From Amoebophrya sp. A120 (Eukaryota; Sar; Dinophyceae; Syndiniales; Amoebophryaceae), in the NCBI GenBank assembly GCA_905178155.1, contig CAJINV010000015.1:1403440-1467439 (forward strand): 64,000 nt of DNA, written 5' to 3'. Positions within the stretch are counted from its first letter, which is position 1, and the number at the start of each line of letters is the position of its first letter. Below, piece by piece: positions 11,101-23,029 of the stretch. Below the pieces are notes generated by a model, which saw only the letters and a list, made by a program, of their open reading frames with translations, was not told the DNA's origin and did no database searches. Made by a program: the position numbers and the translations under genes.

Positions 11101-13809
11101 AACTCTCGGACTTCGGCGGCAAAATCGACATGGGAGTTAAAAATGTTGCGCACCGCCGCCGAGAGTGGCCGTACCCGATTCCGAAAAAGGCTGGCAAAGC
11201 GATTGCAGACATCGGGAACGAGTTTGTTACACGTCTGTTTCCTCACGAAGAGGGGGGTGCTCCGTGGCGTTGGATGAACGTTTTCGATTTGACGCTCGGT
11301 GATGCAGAAACAGGTTTCCGTTTGACTGAAAAGGCACGAGCTAAACTACAACAAGACGTGGCCACGGTTGTTCACGAATTTTGGGACTCGGGGGTACTCA
11401 CCTTGCACCCAAGCGTCCGGGCGCAGTACCATTCGGCGCCGATGGTCGACGCCGACCTATATTGTAAGGAAAAATCCCACCTCCCCATATCGAAAAGGTA
11501 TGTTTCCGAAAATTTCTGTTGCTGATTTGAGACCACAAATCACGTCTGTCTTGCAAGAAGGCAAGTGTAGAGGCTTCCGCGCCATTATGGAAGCGCTTTG
11601 GCATGCTGTTGCGCCTAGGGGGCAGCCGTTTGCAATGCTAAGCAACTAGACCCAAACGCCCCTACCTAGGCCGAAGATCTGGCTGCGCTGCCTTACTACA
11701 AGACAAATCGGATTTGTGTACGCAAATCCAGCATCATAAATTTCGTTTTGATATGGGGAGGGGGGATTTTTCACTGCAATAACCTAGTAGAGAAGATCTA
11801 CCGAGTCACCCCGGAGTTCGGAAAGGACGCTGGTGCGGCTTTTTCTGAAAAGCACAAAGTTGAGTTGCGCGTGCTTCGGGGTGGCACGGGATATCAAAAT
11901 TCTCGTTACTTCGAAATTCGGATTCAGTCGAAGGCGAATTGGGTCGTTCTTTCCGATAAAGATGGTGCCGGCGGTACTGGCAGCAGCAGCAGCAGCGCCC
12001 CTGCTGAGAAGTCGAAAGCGATTCCTAAGTACGCACTGGCTTTCCGGTTCCGCACCGGGTTTGACTCCGAGGGGCCGTTCATTTACATGGAGGACGTGTA
12101 TTTTGCGGCCAATCACGTCGTCAAGAAGGACGCTGCGCAGGCCTACCTGTTTCCCTACCATTACGCACTGGTGGAAGAAGATTTCCGTCCTCTGCGTCAC
12201 AGAAAAGGCGTGTCGCTGGTGGAGAGCGATGGAACGGTGTTTACTGCCGGATCTTTCTTTGGGAAGCCGGGGTATCAAATGCAAAAATGTCTGGGTCTGG
12301 AAGATTGCGAGACTTGGTGTCATGCTAGTCTAGCATGACTCTGCACTCTGTATTGCGTGGCCACCAACAGGTCGTCTTGCCTGTCATGCAAAAGCGCAGT
12401 CTCTCATGCGAAATACGCATCACAGAATTACGAAAAAACTTGTCATGCTTGGCGGCGCTGTTCTGGTCTTGCGGCCCTGTTCTGGATCGGGTTGGGACCC
12501 CGTGCGGCTGAAGGCTATCCAGAACCTTCTGCCTCTGCGCCTTTGTGTTTATTTTCTAGCTACTAATATTCGTATGACTTTTCGTTCGTGCAACTTCATG
12601 AGTAATTACGTCACATGATGATACGTTCGTAACCTTCTGCATTGCTCCTCCCTCGAGGTGCATAGCAAGGTAAATCCTTCTTCAACTCATAACTCTGACA
12701 AACATGTTTTTTCTCGTTTTCTATATTTTTCTACATGTTTATGCTAACGGAAATAAGATACTACTAGTACTATCGGCTTTCGTGCCACCGGGACGTCCTG
12801 CCCGTAGACCACCAATGTCATGCTTGGCGGCGCATTACAGAGCACTTTATTGTCCACGGACTTGCGTCACAAGTTTCCAGACCCAGACATTTTTGCAGTT
12901 GATACGGGGACAAACTTATTTGTGGGGTCGTTCAGTATGATATCGATTGGAAATCAAAGAACATGATGTTGTACTTCATCGATGTGTACTAGCTCACGGT
13001 AACTTCCTTTTGTTCTCGACGGAGGGCAAAAAGCTGTATCTGCATCCATATGAAAAATTCTAGCTGATCTGTTCAAATCAGCTGAAAAGCGCGAGGTGCT
13101 CACGCTCCTATCAGTTTTTTTGCATAAGCAGAGGAGACGGAACTCAGCCTGTACATAGGCCAAGTCTATCAGCAGGGCAAAACGATATTTTTTCACATCG
13201 TGAGTTGCAAAGTACTTAAAAAGAAAAACAGACGAGACTAGGATCAATATTACCAGATTTTTCATCGCACTTGGATGAAGGTTCTTTGCAATGTGGATAG
13301 GCGGAGCAATTGCAGACTCTGCAAGACAAGCAGCACGCGGGTTGGAAAATTCAGGACGTTATCAAGCTGGGAGATGATATTCATCCATTTCGAACCAAAT
13401 CGGAGAAACCCCTGATGGACTATCCGCCGGGGTTTGTGCAGGTCGATGTGACAACACTGGGTCATTCTCTTAAGCTATCCTGAGTAAAAACGTACCCACA
13501 CCAGAGTTGTCATGCAGATTTGCAATGACAGGAACATTTGTAATGCGCATCGCCAGGAGAGGCATTTCCAATCGTGTTTTGGAATTTGTGTTGCTGTGAA
13601 CAGGATGAGCCGATGAATCTGTGATGCGGCTGCACTTGCTAACCTGCACTACACTGCAGAGTGCAACTTGTCATGCGTGACTCACAAAGCTCCTAGGTTT
13701 GTGTTGCAAAATCCCCATCCTGACTCTGGTGTGGGTACGTTTTTACTCAGGATATAAGCACGTCTATTTCAAAACCGGATCACCGGCGGATGAGAGCTAT
13801 TCTGTATGA
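8143..13809 (+). CDS. Gene 4: large unrecognised protein with disordered N-terminus
   Basis: Not recognised. Exon 1 runs from 8143 to about 9330-9428 and encodes a long disordered region rich in Ser, Pro, Gly, Lys and Arg. Later exons 9628-9682, 10092-10162, 10316-10356, 10683-10759, 11044-11459 and 11787-12272 keep one frame through six introners and read as a folded, conserved-looking region (for example QEHPDYFHKCKW, KIDMGVKNVAHRRREWPYP, APWRWMNVFDL, FDSEGPFIYMEDVYFA). An exon from 12910 and the exon 13301-13475 probably join by a GT-AG intron (candidate 12922-13300). The last exon is 13760-13809. The intron between the first exon and 9628 is real by frame, but its donor is undecided. I could not match the folded part to a family. 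Confidence 0.65.
9683..10086. mobile_element. Introner I7, family A (diverged)
   Basis: TATCAATTGCAAATATGTCT ... GATATTTGCATTTTATA. The flanks TGACC / CCGCC are poorly matched, so this is an old or altered insertion, yet removing core plus five bases keeps the frame (VRD to QEHPDY). Confidence 0.75.
10163..10310. mobile_element. Introner I8, family C
   Basis: TATGCTCTGCAAAAGTATCG ... GCGATACTTTTGCACAGGATA-type end, perfect ACAAG duplication. It is short (148 nt). Confidence 0.9.
10357..10677. mobile_element. Introner I9, family D
   Basis: Near-terminal inverted blocks AAAAATCCCCCCTCCCCATA and TATGGGGAGGGGGGATTTTT, perfect GTTCC duplication. It follows a 41-nt exon (10316-10356). Confidence 0.9.
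10760..11038. mobile_element. Introner I10, family B
   Basis: TATTCTGTGTAAAAACAT ... GACGTTTTTCCTTAGGATA with a perfect CGCGA duplication. Confidence 0.92.
11460..11781. mobile_element. Introner I11, family D
   Basis: Same C-rich/G-rich inverted blocks as I9, perfect ACCTA duplication. Removal joins DADL to VEKIYRVTP. Confidence 0.92.
12273..12904. mobile_element. Introner I12, family A, enlarged
   Basis: Family A ends with a perfect CGGGG duplication. At 632 nt it is about twice the usual size because of an internal insertion at about 12459-12833. Confidence 0.9.
12459..12833. mobile_element. Insertion nested in introner I12
   Basis: The 18-mer TGTCATGCTTGGCGGCGC occurs at 12441-12458 and again at 12816-12833, bracketing about 357 bp not found in related family A introners. 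The related I15 has the equivalent point uninterrupted. The 18-bp direct repeat resembles a target-site duplication of a retroelement, or a local duplication. No open frame of note. Confidence 0.6.
13476..13754. mobile_element. Introner I13, family B
   Basis: TATCCTGAGTAAAAACGTAC ... TACGTTTTTACTCAGGATA, perfect TAAGC duplication. It precedes the last exon of gene 4. Confidence 0.93.
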
Positions 13810-15142
13810 ATCAGTTGAAGAGAACGAATAGACTCAACATTCTCTTTGGCACAAGTTTTGAAAGGGAATTTATTTACACATTCAATGAGTTGCTCATTGA
13901 TCAGGCGCAGTCTGTGACAGAGAGAGCTGCGCACCCCCCGAACTACTACGCTGATATATTTTATCTACAGTCTTGAGCTTGACCCCGCAGTTGGGTACAT
14001 CATCATCGTCATCAATTTATTCAACTTTTTTGGTTTTCCGTTTCCTTGTTAGGCTTCAGTATGCAAGACCGGGATTTATGCATCATAGTAAAGACTCAAC
14101 TTTTTTTGGTTTCCGTTTCCTTGTTAGGTTTTCAGTATGCACGACAGGGATTTTTTGTATCGGTTCCACTGTCAACATCTATCGTGTAGGCGTTGATGAA
14201 CAATTATACGGGCGGCAGTAGTCGTCCGTGAAACGAAAGAACTTCCAGAAAATAAGCGTGAAATAAAATCCACATATAAAAAGTACAACATTTCGCACTC
14301 TTACACTTCCTGATCAAGCACCCGAAGATGAACATGGCACTTGCAGGAGTTCGTTGTACCGCTGGTCGATATAATTCCAGAACAATTTTGTAACTGCTAA
14401 CACGGGGTAAAATATCGCAAGACGAGCAGCACCTGTAGATCTGGGGTCGGATCGAGAGAACGAGCAAGGACGCATCAGATAAAGCGTTGAAAATAAATCT
14501 TGAGCGGCCACTACTTGTACTAGAGGGCCTCAAGAACAACTGCACCGAAGGAGCTGGTGCGCCAGCACCACTTCTGTGGTCATTCCTGTTCTACTTGTCC
14601 TTTTCGTACGTCGTGTTTTGGAACAAGATGATTAAGTTCCGTATTGTTCCATCATGCGAGGACCTTCTTGTCAATAAAGATCCTGTGCGGGGGCATAATG
14701 GAGATGATCTTGTGCTGCCCGCAGTAGAACTCCTGCTGTTGTTGTCCCGAAGACGACACAGAAGTTCGCTTTCCTCTGTGCGAGATCCTGCAAAAATCTT
14801 GTCTCGTTTGTTTCATAACTAGTACAACGTCGTCCCGCGAAGAGCAGCTCTCTTTTGATACACGACGCTTTTTATTTCGCGCGGTAGAAACAAATAGTAG
14901 TAGTACCGATTTTTAGCGTTTACTTCTGTAGAGTGTCAAGATAAATGATTTTCAAATCTTTCAAACAGGCGCACCTTTCTGTTCAGTCAAAAATGCTACG
15001 TGGCCGCCCACTTGTTCGGATACTTACGTGACCAGCAAGGTGACACCACGGTCCTTCTTGTCTGCGTGTGTGAAGCGAGTTGTTTTCTTCTCCACCGATG
15101 CGGAGCGAGTAACATTACCATAACAACCAGAAATTAGTAAAA
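13810..15142. other. Intergenic, no gene seen
   Basis: About 1.3 kb between genes 4 and 5. The open frame 14487-14822 (111 codons) has no recognisable features. The stretch contains a small tandem duplication. Confidence 0.5.
14021..14156. repeat. 75-bp imperfect tandem duplication
   Basis: Units begin at 14021 and 14096 with TCAACTTTTTTTGGTTTCCG-type sequence, followed in both by TTCCTTGTTAGG and CAGTATGCA. A few substitutions and length changes separate the copies. Confidence 0.75.
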
Positions 15143-18100
15143 ATGCTCGGCATTGTCTGTGTGACGGAATCTGCGTCGCACCCCGCCCGGGTGCTCTGCC
15201 GGTACCCACTGGACACGAACGTGGCGTATCAAATGCAAATATGACTGAGCCTGGAAGATTTCGAGATTTGTCATGCATCCCACAGACTACGCACACAGTC
15301 TGGAATGCACACAAAAGCATCACAGATTTTGCGAGACCTTCCTCATGACTGTTCCGCATGAGAAATTCCCCTTTTGCCTAGCAAGAATTGGGCAACTTTT
15401 GGCTTTCATGCAATACAGATTTTGTTGTGCTCGAGACTTAGCATGACAAGTTGCGATCTTCCAGACCCAGACATATTTGCAATGCATATGGCGCCTAATG
15501 CTGCCATTCCGATCGCGAAGAATGAGCAAACGGTTTTTGGTGTGCCGGAAAAGGAGTTCGCCAGGATGATGCTGCCCAGGGACATGAAGTTGCTCGATCG
15601 GCGTTTGGAGTTTGTCATGGATTACGCGCATCACCGAAAGTGCGCGAAAATCCGGGTGAGTAGCTACCCCAGGAACTGCCTGAATAATCCCGTGTTAACT
15701 ACAAGCGGGTGTACAACTTCTAACGCGATGAATACTGGTCGTTCAGCTGATAATTCATCTGGTTCCGCTTCGAGCAGTTCCAGTGAGGTGGTTCTCGCAG
15801 CGGTGGGAGGTGCTGGTGTTGCTGCAGGGTCTTCAAAAATCTTCGGAGATCATGATGTACATGTAGCGGTCGGGACTGCTGCGCCATCGTCAACATCGTC
15901 GACGCAACATCAACTATCGCAGGAGCCGAAAGGTGTCATCGGCGCTAGTACAACAGGTGGAAAGGCAAGCCAATCGATTGTACAAGCCACCGGGACCAGT
16001 AGTAGTACCTCAACCGCACCGCAACCACACGAGGGTCTACTTTTAGAAGCTGCTGCACCGGGCAGTATTTTTGTTCAAGCTGCCATGGAAAAAACCCGCA
16101 CGGTGGAGATTGAGGAGTTGAAAGTGAAAATTGACAAGAAGCAAGTGAAGGAACTGCAAGAAACCGAATTCCCGCTGCACCATATCCATGGCAAATATGT
16201 CTGGGTCTGGAAGAATGCAAGCTTTGTCATGCTTGTCTGGCATGACTGCAGAGTTTGTCATGCGTGTCCGAGAAGAGACTCTTTTACTTGTCATGCAGAA
16301 CGCAGTTTGTTATGTGGAAAGCGCAACAATAAGCCGCGCAAATATAATTTCTCATGCTTGGCTGTGCATTACAGAGAAATCACTATCCACATCTCAGCAT
16401 TACAAGTTTCCAGACCCAGACATATTTGCATTTGATACGCCACGAGTTTCAGCGGTTTGCGGAGAACGTTTTGGAGGACATTGACGGATCTATTTCTGGT
16501 GCGCTTGGAGCATCAAACAAGAGCAAGAACGTTTCATCTACTTCCCAAAGTGGTCTAATATCACGTGAAGAAAATAAACGGAAAAAAGAGGAGGAGTTAG
16601 CGCAGATAATAGATCCGAAGAACAAGGATAGCTTTTTCAGTGAAAACAGCCGGGGGAAGCTTTTCGAGAATTTGAAGGAGATGAACTCGGGCTTCGTGCC
16701 GGCGTCCGCTGAGAGATCAGCATCAGCATCGTCAGCTTCTAGCGGCGGACCAGTACTGGCTCGAAGCAAAACAGTGATGAGCAGACCTGCGGTGGGTGGT
16801 GCTGCTATCCCCTCCACGGCAAGAATTTCTTCGGTCATTGAAGAGCCCGGGGGCGCGCCGGATGAAGAGCTCGCTGAGACGGTGAATCACATCAAAGAGA
16901 ACGTTGATTCAGATGGGGATGAAGACGACGCTGCTGGTTTCTCGTCTTCACTCAGGCGCACGAAAACGGTGTTCAGCAGGCAGCCCGCGGCGATTGGCAC
17001 GGTAGTAGAGAACGTGAACATCGTATGCAATACAAATTTCCCGTACATGTACAAAGTGCATCACAAATTTTACCAATTTGGGGCGTGGCACTTGTCATGC
17101 TAAACTAGGATCGAAGCCCAGTTTTGTCATGCAGAGACCGCATTTGTACGTCTACTTTAACGGGAAAGTTACGGTGGATACATCGCTGCAACTACTTCAA
17201 ATGCTGCTACATCATCATCTTCCACGACCAAGCCCGACGTATCTACTACTTCCAATCACCCTGCTTTCCAAGGCCAGCACACGTCGGAAGTAGTAGAGAC
17301 TGGCGGTGGTCTTTGGCCTCATCCGAAAACGGATGACGTCGAGTCGGTTAAAATCAAGACTGGTGAGCATCAAACCGAAGAAGGCCCAACTGCAACTTTC
17401 TCCGCCGCGGTGTCTGTTTTGGATCAGACCTTTAACTTTACCGCGGAGCAGCTGAGTAGTGCGCCACCAACTACTACGCTAAGTAATCTGAAGGGAGGTC
17501 GTGGAACAACAACAGCCGAGCAGAAGTTTTCGCAGAATCATACTGGAATCACGGCGAGCAACCAAAATGTCGAAATATCGACCGGCCTTGTTTTGCCCAA
17601 GTCCGGCGAGGAATTGCTCTGTTTCAACGTGATTCTGGTCTCCAACAGTATCTACGCTGGGGTGTTGAACACCGAGTCTTTGTGGAAGATCAGCAGGAAA
17701 GTGTCGGAATTATTTCAGCGGTTCCCGATCTTGTTCCACACGGACATATTTCTGGAAAAGTTGTATCACTGCCTCGCGTATCAACTGTAAAAATGTCTGG
17801 GTCTGGAAACTTGTGATGCTGGGTGGCATATCATGAGGAGGCCACAATTGCTGGCTCAGCATGACAAGTTTTTGAGCTTCTAGGTGTTGCCTATTCTGCA
17901 TGACAAACTGCGTTTCTGCATGACAGCAAAGTGGGGCTCTTTGGTAATGTGCATGACAGATTTAAGAGTCATGCCAGACAAGCATGACAAACTTGCACTC
18001 TTCCAGACCCAGACATTTTTACATTTGATATCGCGTATTTCCCCGGCCGCGGGACGTCAGTCCCGATTTCTCCCTACATTGTGGACTCCTTGCTCATCGC

Positions 18101-21100
18101 GAATCCGCAGTATGGGTTGAAAATGAACGCAATAGTGGGGGCGGTGAACAGTAGCCGAGAAATCGACTATTGTGTTTTCGAGGACAATTATGTGGGAGGA
18201 AGTTCTTCAAGTTTGGTGAACCGAGAGGACCGACAGAGCAAAGAGGATATTAAGTTGGGGACCGAGCGACCAAGTGACAACATCACGTCGACCACGGGGG
18301 AAGAGAGAACAAGTTCTCCACAAAGAACTACGGGATCGGCAAAACTGGGTACGAATTTGGACAAAACTGTGACGTTCCAAAAGACGAGCTCAACACTCTC
18401 TAACCCCGCTGGAGGGGGTGCCACCGGTGGAGTAGAGGACAAGCTGCAGCACGCCGCGCGAACGGTTTCGGAGGACACATCGATACCGCATTCGTTGAAC
18501 CTGATCCCCTTCCTCGGCCAGGAATTCCACAGCAACGTGTTGCTGAATCGCAAAACGTATGTCGATTTATTCAAAAAAGCGCAAGAGAAGTTGAAGCGAA
18601 AACTGAAGCGGGAAAAGTTGCGAAAAATCGAGAAGGAGGAGAGGCAAAAAGCGTTGCTGGAGGAGAAATTGAAGCTGTCGCAAATCATCGAGAAGGAAAC
18701 AGAGAAAATAAAACGAATTTCCTCCCAGGATGCGCTCGACAAATTGGAAGACAAGTGGCCGAAGACGCTGACAGAGGTCAAATTAGAGGCGGAGGAGCTG
18801 GAGCGAAGTAATAAGACCGTGGCGGAAGCGTTGAGCTTGCTAGCCGCGCAGGGGGTGGAGGAGAAGAGAAGTAGGATAGATTCGGATAGATTTTCTACTT
18901 CTCGTTCCTCGTCCGACGTCGATAGTGATTTCTCCTCGACGTTTTCTTCTGTTCCCTCGGATTTCTCATCCGGGTCTTCTCCGTTTGGAGAAGAGGACTC
19001 CTCCTCTTCGTCTTCCGACGAAGACAAGGACGGCGAAAGCGCTCCTGCGAGGAAAATGACCCCTCTAGCAGCTGCCACCCATCGCCATCGGCCGAAGATG
19101 TTGAGGGGGGAAAAAAAGAAAAGCACCCAAGACCTCCGCCACGACCAACTTCGGGACCCCACGCCACCGAAGTACCGTGTGTCGCTGCAGCACGGAGTGG
19201 TGGTGAAGGCGAATAATAAGACGAACGAGATTTATATCTAACGAAAAAACGTTGTTAGTGTAAATGTGTGATGCGCAGCATTCAAAGTGATTGCGTCTGT
19301 CATGCTTGGCATGCATCGTAGGGCGCATTCAGCGGCGTTTTCCCGTACTATCTGCGCATGACAGGTTTTTGCTTTCATGCGAGAGATATTTGTCATGCTA
19401 ATCCTCCAAGAAAGTTACACCTACAATGTTTTTTTCTTGGATAATCTACGAGGCGAAGTATTTGATGTCATCTGAGCAGAAAAAAGACATCGACGACGTT
19501 TTGGTGCGGGCGCATAGGATGAAGAGGAAAGACATGATAACATACGTCGAAGAAAGCGAGAAACTGCTGCCAGAGAGCGTGCGTTTGGTTTCCGAGGATG
19601 CCGAGGATTTACCTGCTTACGAGCAGGAGGAGGACTACACCGTCGGACGAGAAGGCTACGCAGGCTGTTCTTCTACACAGCAGCCAGGAGCAGCATACCG
19701 ATATAACACTTTTCCTCCTGGTTATCGGAGCGTCGCTCATTACAAGAAGCAAATTGAGCTGCGATATGAACAGTTAGCAGCACAACAAGCAGCGGTCGCG
19801 GAGCACGAGTACCTTGGTGATGAGTTTCATCCGCGTCCGTTGACACCTTTAGGACCATCTTCTTCCACGGCACTTCTGCATAAACCAGCAGGAGACGAAG
19901 GCATTGCGACCCTCGACTTTGACACGCAAATAAAAGCAGGAAATGTGAGTACAAGCAGCACCGTCGATCGGCCCACTTCAAAGTCGCGGCATGTTGCAGC
20001 TGCTAGTAGTACAATCATAGATGACAACTACACGGGTCATGTAAATCGCCAATTTAATATTCGCGAACAACAACATTTTACAGCGAGCAGCTCGTCCACC
20101 TCGCCCCACCAGCAGATGGGCTACACGGAACCACCCATGACCCTCCCAATCCAACCGGCGGCTTTGGACGCGATCGTTTCCCCCGGCGGCAGCAGCCACT
20201 TCGATAAGACGCAGTTTTTTGAAGATAACCAGGTTCCACTCAACGACGGAGAGACGCCCGCTTTTGATCATTTTCAAGGAGCGATTGGTGCTCCTGGGGA
20301 GAAATCTACTTCGCAAGAAAATTCCAAGTCGGACACGATTCAGAGTAACAGCAAGTCGGACGCCAGTTCTACTTCGAAGTCCGTTTCTGGAGGAGTATCC
20401 ACGGCAAATATGTCTGGGTACTTATCCTGGAAATTTCTGATGCAGGTCGGTGAGTAATCAGCTCACTGCAATAGATTTTTGGTCCCCTGCGTGTTGCGTA
20501 TTTCGCATGGCAGGCTCGGTTTTTGCAGGACAGATAAGAGGATCTTTATCTCGCGCCTCAGCATCACAGAGTTAGTAGTCATGCCCGACAAGCATGACAA
20601 ATCTTGCAATCGTCCAGACCCAGACCTATTGGCAAGGCATAAGGAGACACCGTGCTCAAATCGCCAAACCTGGTTTTGACCCCGATGGAAACTACTATCA
20701 ACTGCAAATATGTCTTGGTCTGGAAGAGTGCGCGTTTGTCATGCTTGTCTGGCATGACTCTTAAATCTGTCATGCGCGTTTTTACTCAAGAGCCCCATTT
20801 TTGTGGCATGCAGAAACGCAGTCTGTCATGCAGAATAGGCAACACCTACAAGCTCAGAAACTTGTCATGCTGAGCCAGCACTTGCGGTCTCCTCATGATA
20901 CGCCCCCCCAGCATCACAAGTTTCCTGACCCAGACATATTTGCATTTGATAACTACAACGAGGAACCCATTTGGGGAAATTGGGGTCGCGGCGGCTGGAG
21001 CGTCGTCGTCGTCGTCGATTAATATAATTCCTCAGGATCAAGAAGAACAAGAGGAGAATTGTACCTCTACCGGTCCATTGCGAGAAGAACAGCAGGAAGT

Positions 21101-22595
21101 AGAACTTCTCTACCAAGAAAACGTCGAAATGAGCGACGAGAATGTGTATGACCTCGTTTATCAGGATGAATACGGAGATGAGTACATTTACCAAGAACTA
21201 CAAGAGGACGGCGAAGTGCTAGATCACACGGGCAGCTACATGAATTTCGACTCCGGTGAAACAGACACGACGATCTTCCCTGAAGGCCTAGAGGTTGCGG
21301 GAGCTGCCACGACCTATGGCAATGCCGTTTCATCTGAAGACTATCATCACCATGATGATCATTTTCTTGACCACGATGAAGCAGACAACGGATTCTATGA
21401 CAAAGTAGATGACCAAGAACAGCTTATTTCTCCAAGAGCGAAGACGCTGGATTACTGGGCCACGGTAAATCCGATGAAGATCAACACGAACAAAACCTCC
21501 ATCCCCCTCGCCGATTTCTACGTGAACAACGAAACGTTTGGCGTGATTTGCACGGAAGAGACAGAAAGGGCGTTTGCGGAGGAATTTGGGGGCAAGACAT
21601 TGTCGTTGTTGGAGATGCTGGCGGCCTTGTCTTGTGCGGACGAGGAAAGGTGGGCGGAATTGATTGATGAGGAGTTGTATGAGGAGCATTTGCTGGACAG
21701 AAACAAGAAATTATTCGGTATCGGGAGCGACGTGGTTGGTGGAATAAGTCAAGCAGAGAACAAGGAACACCGGCACCTCGTACTTGGCACCGGCGCTGAA
21801 GACGAGTTCCTCACGACTACGCGAGGAGAAAAAAGACAGAACACGAACCAGGCTGCTCGTGGTGAAGAAGAAAGTGACCATTCTAGCACCTCGAGTGACA
21901 CTAGTTCCGACGCGACGACGAGCGAAGTTGAGAACAACGGTGAAGATGGTGCCAGCCCGGATAGAAGAAGTGGACAAAAAATGTCAGTGGAGGACGGGGG
22001 AAAGAGTGGACAACAAGAAGCAGATAGGAGCGTTTATTCTTCTAGCGGGATGATGAAAACGAAAACCACAACCAGTAGCACAAAACAAGGAAGCAAGAAA
22101 TTACAATCAAGTCCGACGCACCACAACACGGAGGAAAGGACTTTGTTAGAGCGGCGCATCGTTCGGTGGCTGTACCAGCGGAAGATCATAAAGTGCTACA
22201 GAAACGCGCGGCTGGACCTGTCGCAGTACGGGGTATCCAGTGCAAATATGCCTGGGTCTGGACGAATGCAAGTTTGTCATGCTTGTCTCACATGCCCCTC
22301 AAATCTGTAATGCAGGAGCAGGGAAATAAAAGTCTAGTAAGCAGTGCCTGTCATGGAAAAATGCAGTTTGCCATGCGCAAAGCGAAACACATAAAATCTC
22401 AGAAACTTGTCATGCGTAGCTGCGTATTGCAATGTGTCCACCATTCACAAACTCGCATCACAAGTTTCCAGACCCAGTCATGCTTGCATTTGATACGGGG
22501 GCATGTTTGACTATTTCGACGAGGAGAAGCACATCTGGGAAAATTTGATCCCGTTCACCTGCGAAGGCTTTTTCGAGGAAACCAGGGGCGGGTGA
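15143..22595 (+). CDS. NPRL3: Gene 5: NPRL3-like GATOR1 subunit, 1837 aa
   Basis: Probable Nprl3/Npr3 homologue. In animals and fungi this protein with Nprl2 and Depdc5 forms GATOR1/SEACIT, the GTPase-activating complex that turns off Rag GTPases and TORC1 on amino-acid shortage. Exons 15143-15226, 15494-16182, 16443-17023, 17186-17778, 18036-19234, 19449-20395, 20647-20695, 20957-22233 and 22501-22595 sum to 5514 nt. Conserved blocks occur in family order: MLGIVCVTESA...VLCRYP; FGVPEKEFARMMLPRDMKLLDRRLEFVMD; LLCFNVILVSN...LWKISRKVSELFQ; ERAFAEEFGGKTLSLLEMLAALS; LERRIVRWLYQRKIIKCY; and a C-terminal FDYFDEEKHIWENL. The human protein is about 570 aa; here long Ser/Thr/Asp/Glu-rich insertions and one Lys/Glu coiled coil (about 18570-18780) separate the blocks. 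All eight introns are introners. Assignment rests on block order, not a computed alignment. Confidence 0.8.
15227..15488. mobile_element. Introner I14, family A
   Basis: Perfect TGGCG duplication. Removal joins the NPRL3 start (DTNVA) to PNAAIP. Confidence 0.92.
16183..16437. mobile_element. Introner I15, family A
   Basis: Flanks CACCA / CGCCA (4/5). The interior is closely similar, in the same orientation, to I37 at 56402-56662 in gene 10. Confidence 0.88.
17024..17180. mobile_element. Introner I16, family J
   Basis: A short element (157 nt) with ends TATGCAATACAAATTTCCCG and CGGGAAAGTTACGGTGGATA and a perfect CATCG duplication. Removal restores the frame VNI-AATTS. Confidence 0.85.
17779..18030. 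mobile_element. Introner I17, family A
   Basis: Perfect TCGCG duplication. Same subfamily and orientation as I4 and I34; reverse complement of I20 in the same gene. Confidence 0.93.
19235..19443. mobile_element. Introner I18, family K
   Basis: Ends TATCTAACGAAAAAACG and TTTTTTTCTTGGATA, flanks ATTTA / ATCTA (4/5). Removal joins NEIY to EAKYLMS in gene 5. Confidence 0.82.
20396..20641. mobile_element. Introner I19, family A (diverged ends)
   Basis: TATCCACGGCAAATATGTCT ... GACCTATTGGCAAGGCATA with a perfect AGGAG duplication. It is separated from I20 by only a 54-bp remnant (20642-20695). Confidence 0.88.
20696..20951. mobile_element. Introner I20, family A, reverse orientation
   Basis: Perfect ACTAC duplication. 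The interior is the reverse complement of I17, I4 and I34. Confidence 0.93.
22234..22495. mobile_element. Introner I21, family A
   Basis: Perfect CGGGG duplication, the same target 5-mer as I12. It precedes the last exon of gene 5. Confidence 0.92.
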
Positions 22596-23029
22596 GGGGA
22601 GGTGGTGTGGTGGTGTGAGGAGTTGGGTGAGGTCGTTGGGTGAGGAGTTTAGTTAGTAGTTTTAACTCTTTATTGGAAATTGTAAGAGTGAACCAATTGC
22701 TATTGCTGTTGAATTGAACCCGTCAGCAAAGTTTGTCGGATTTGTGAACAACAGCACAGGATGCCGTGACAGCCACTGTGTCGCCGACTGGGAACGTCGT
22801 TAGTGACGTTGTGAACTGCAAGGATAGTCCTGCTTTTAAGAGATGAAATAATAGGGCGAAAGCTGGAACAGAAACAACAAGGCCAGCCACCCTGCTACTT
22901 AGGCCGTGAAGAAAGACAAATGCCAGAGTGTTCCCTCGGTCTATGCGGACATAAGTATGTGCTGCTGGCGCTCGACGAAGCTGGCTGTGCGCGTCCTCAA
23001 GTCGTAACTTCTTTGCGATGTTGGATGGC
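22596..23029. other. Intergenic, no gene seen
   Basis: Begins with a G/T-rich run (GGTGTGGTGGTGTGAGG) just past the stop of gene 5, then ordinary sequence. No convincing open frame. Confidence 0.5.
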
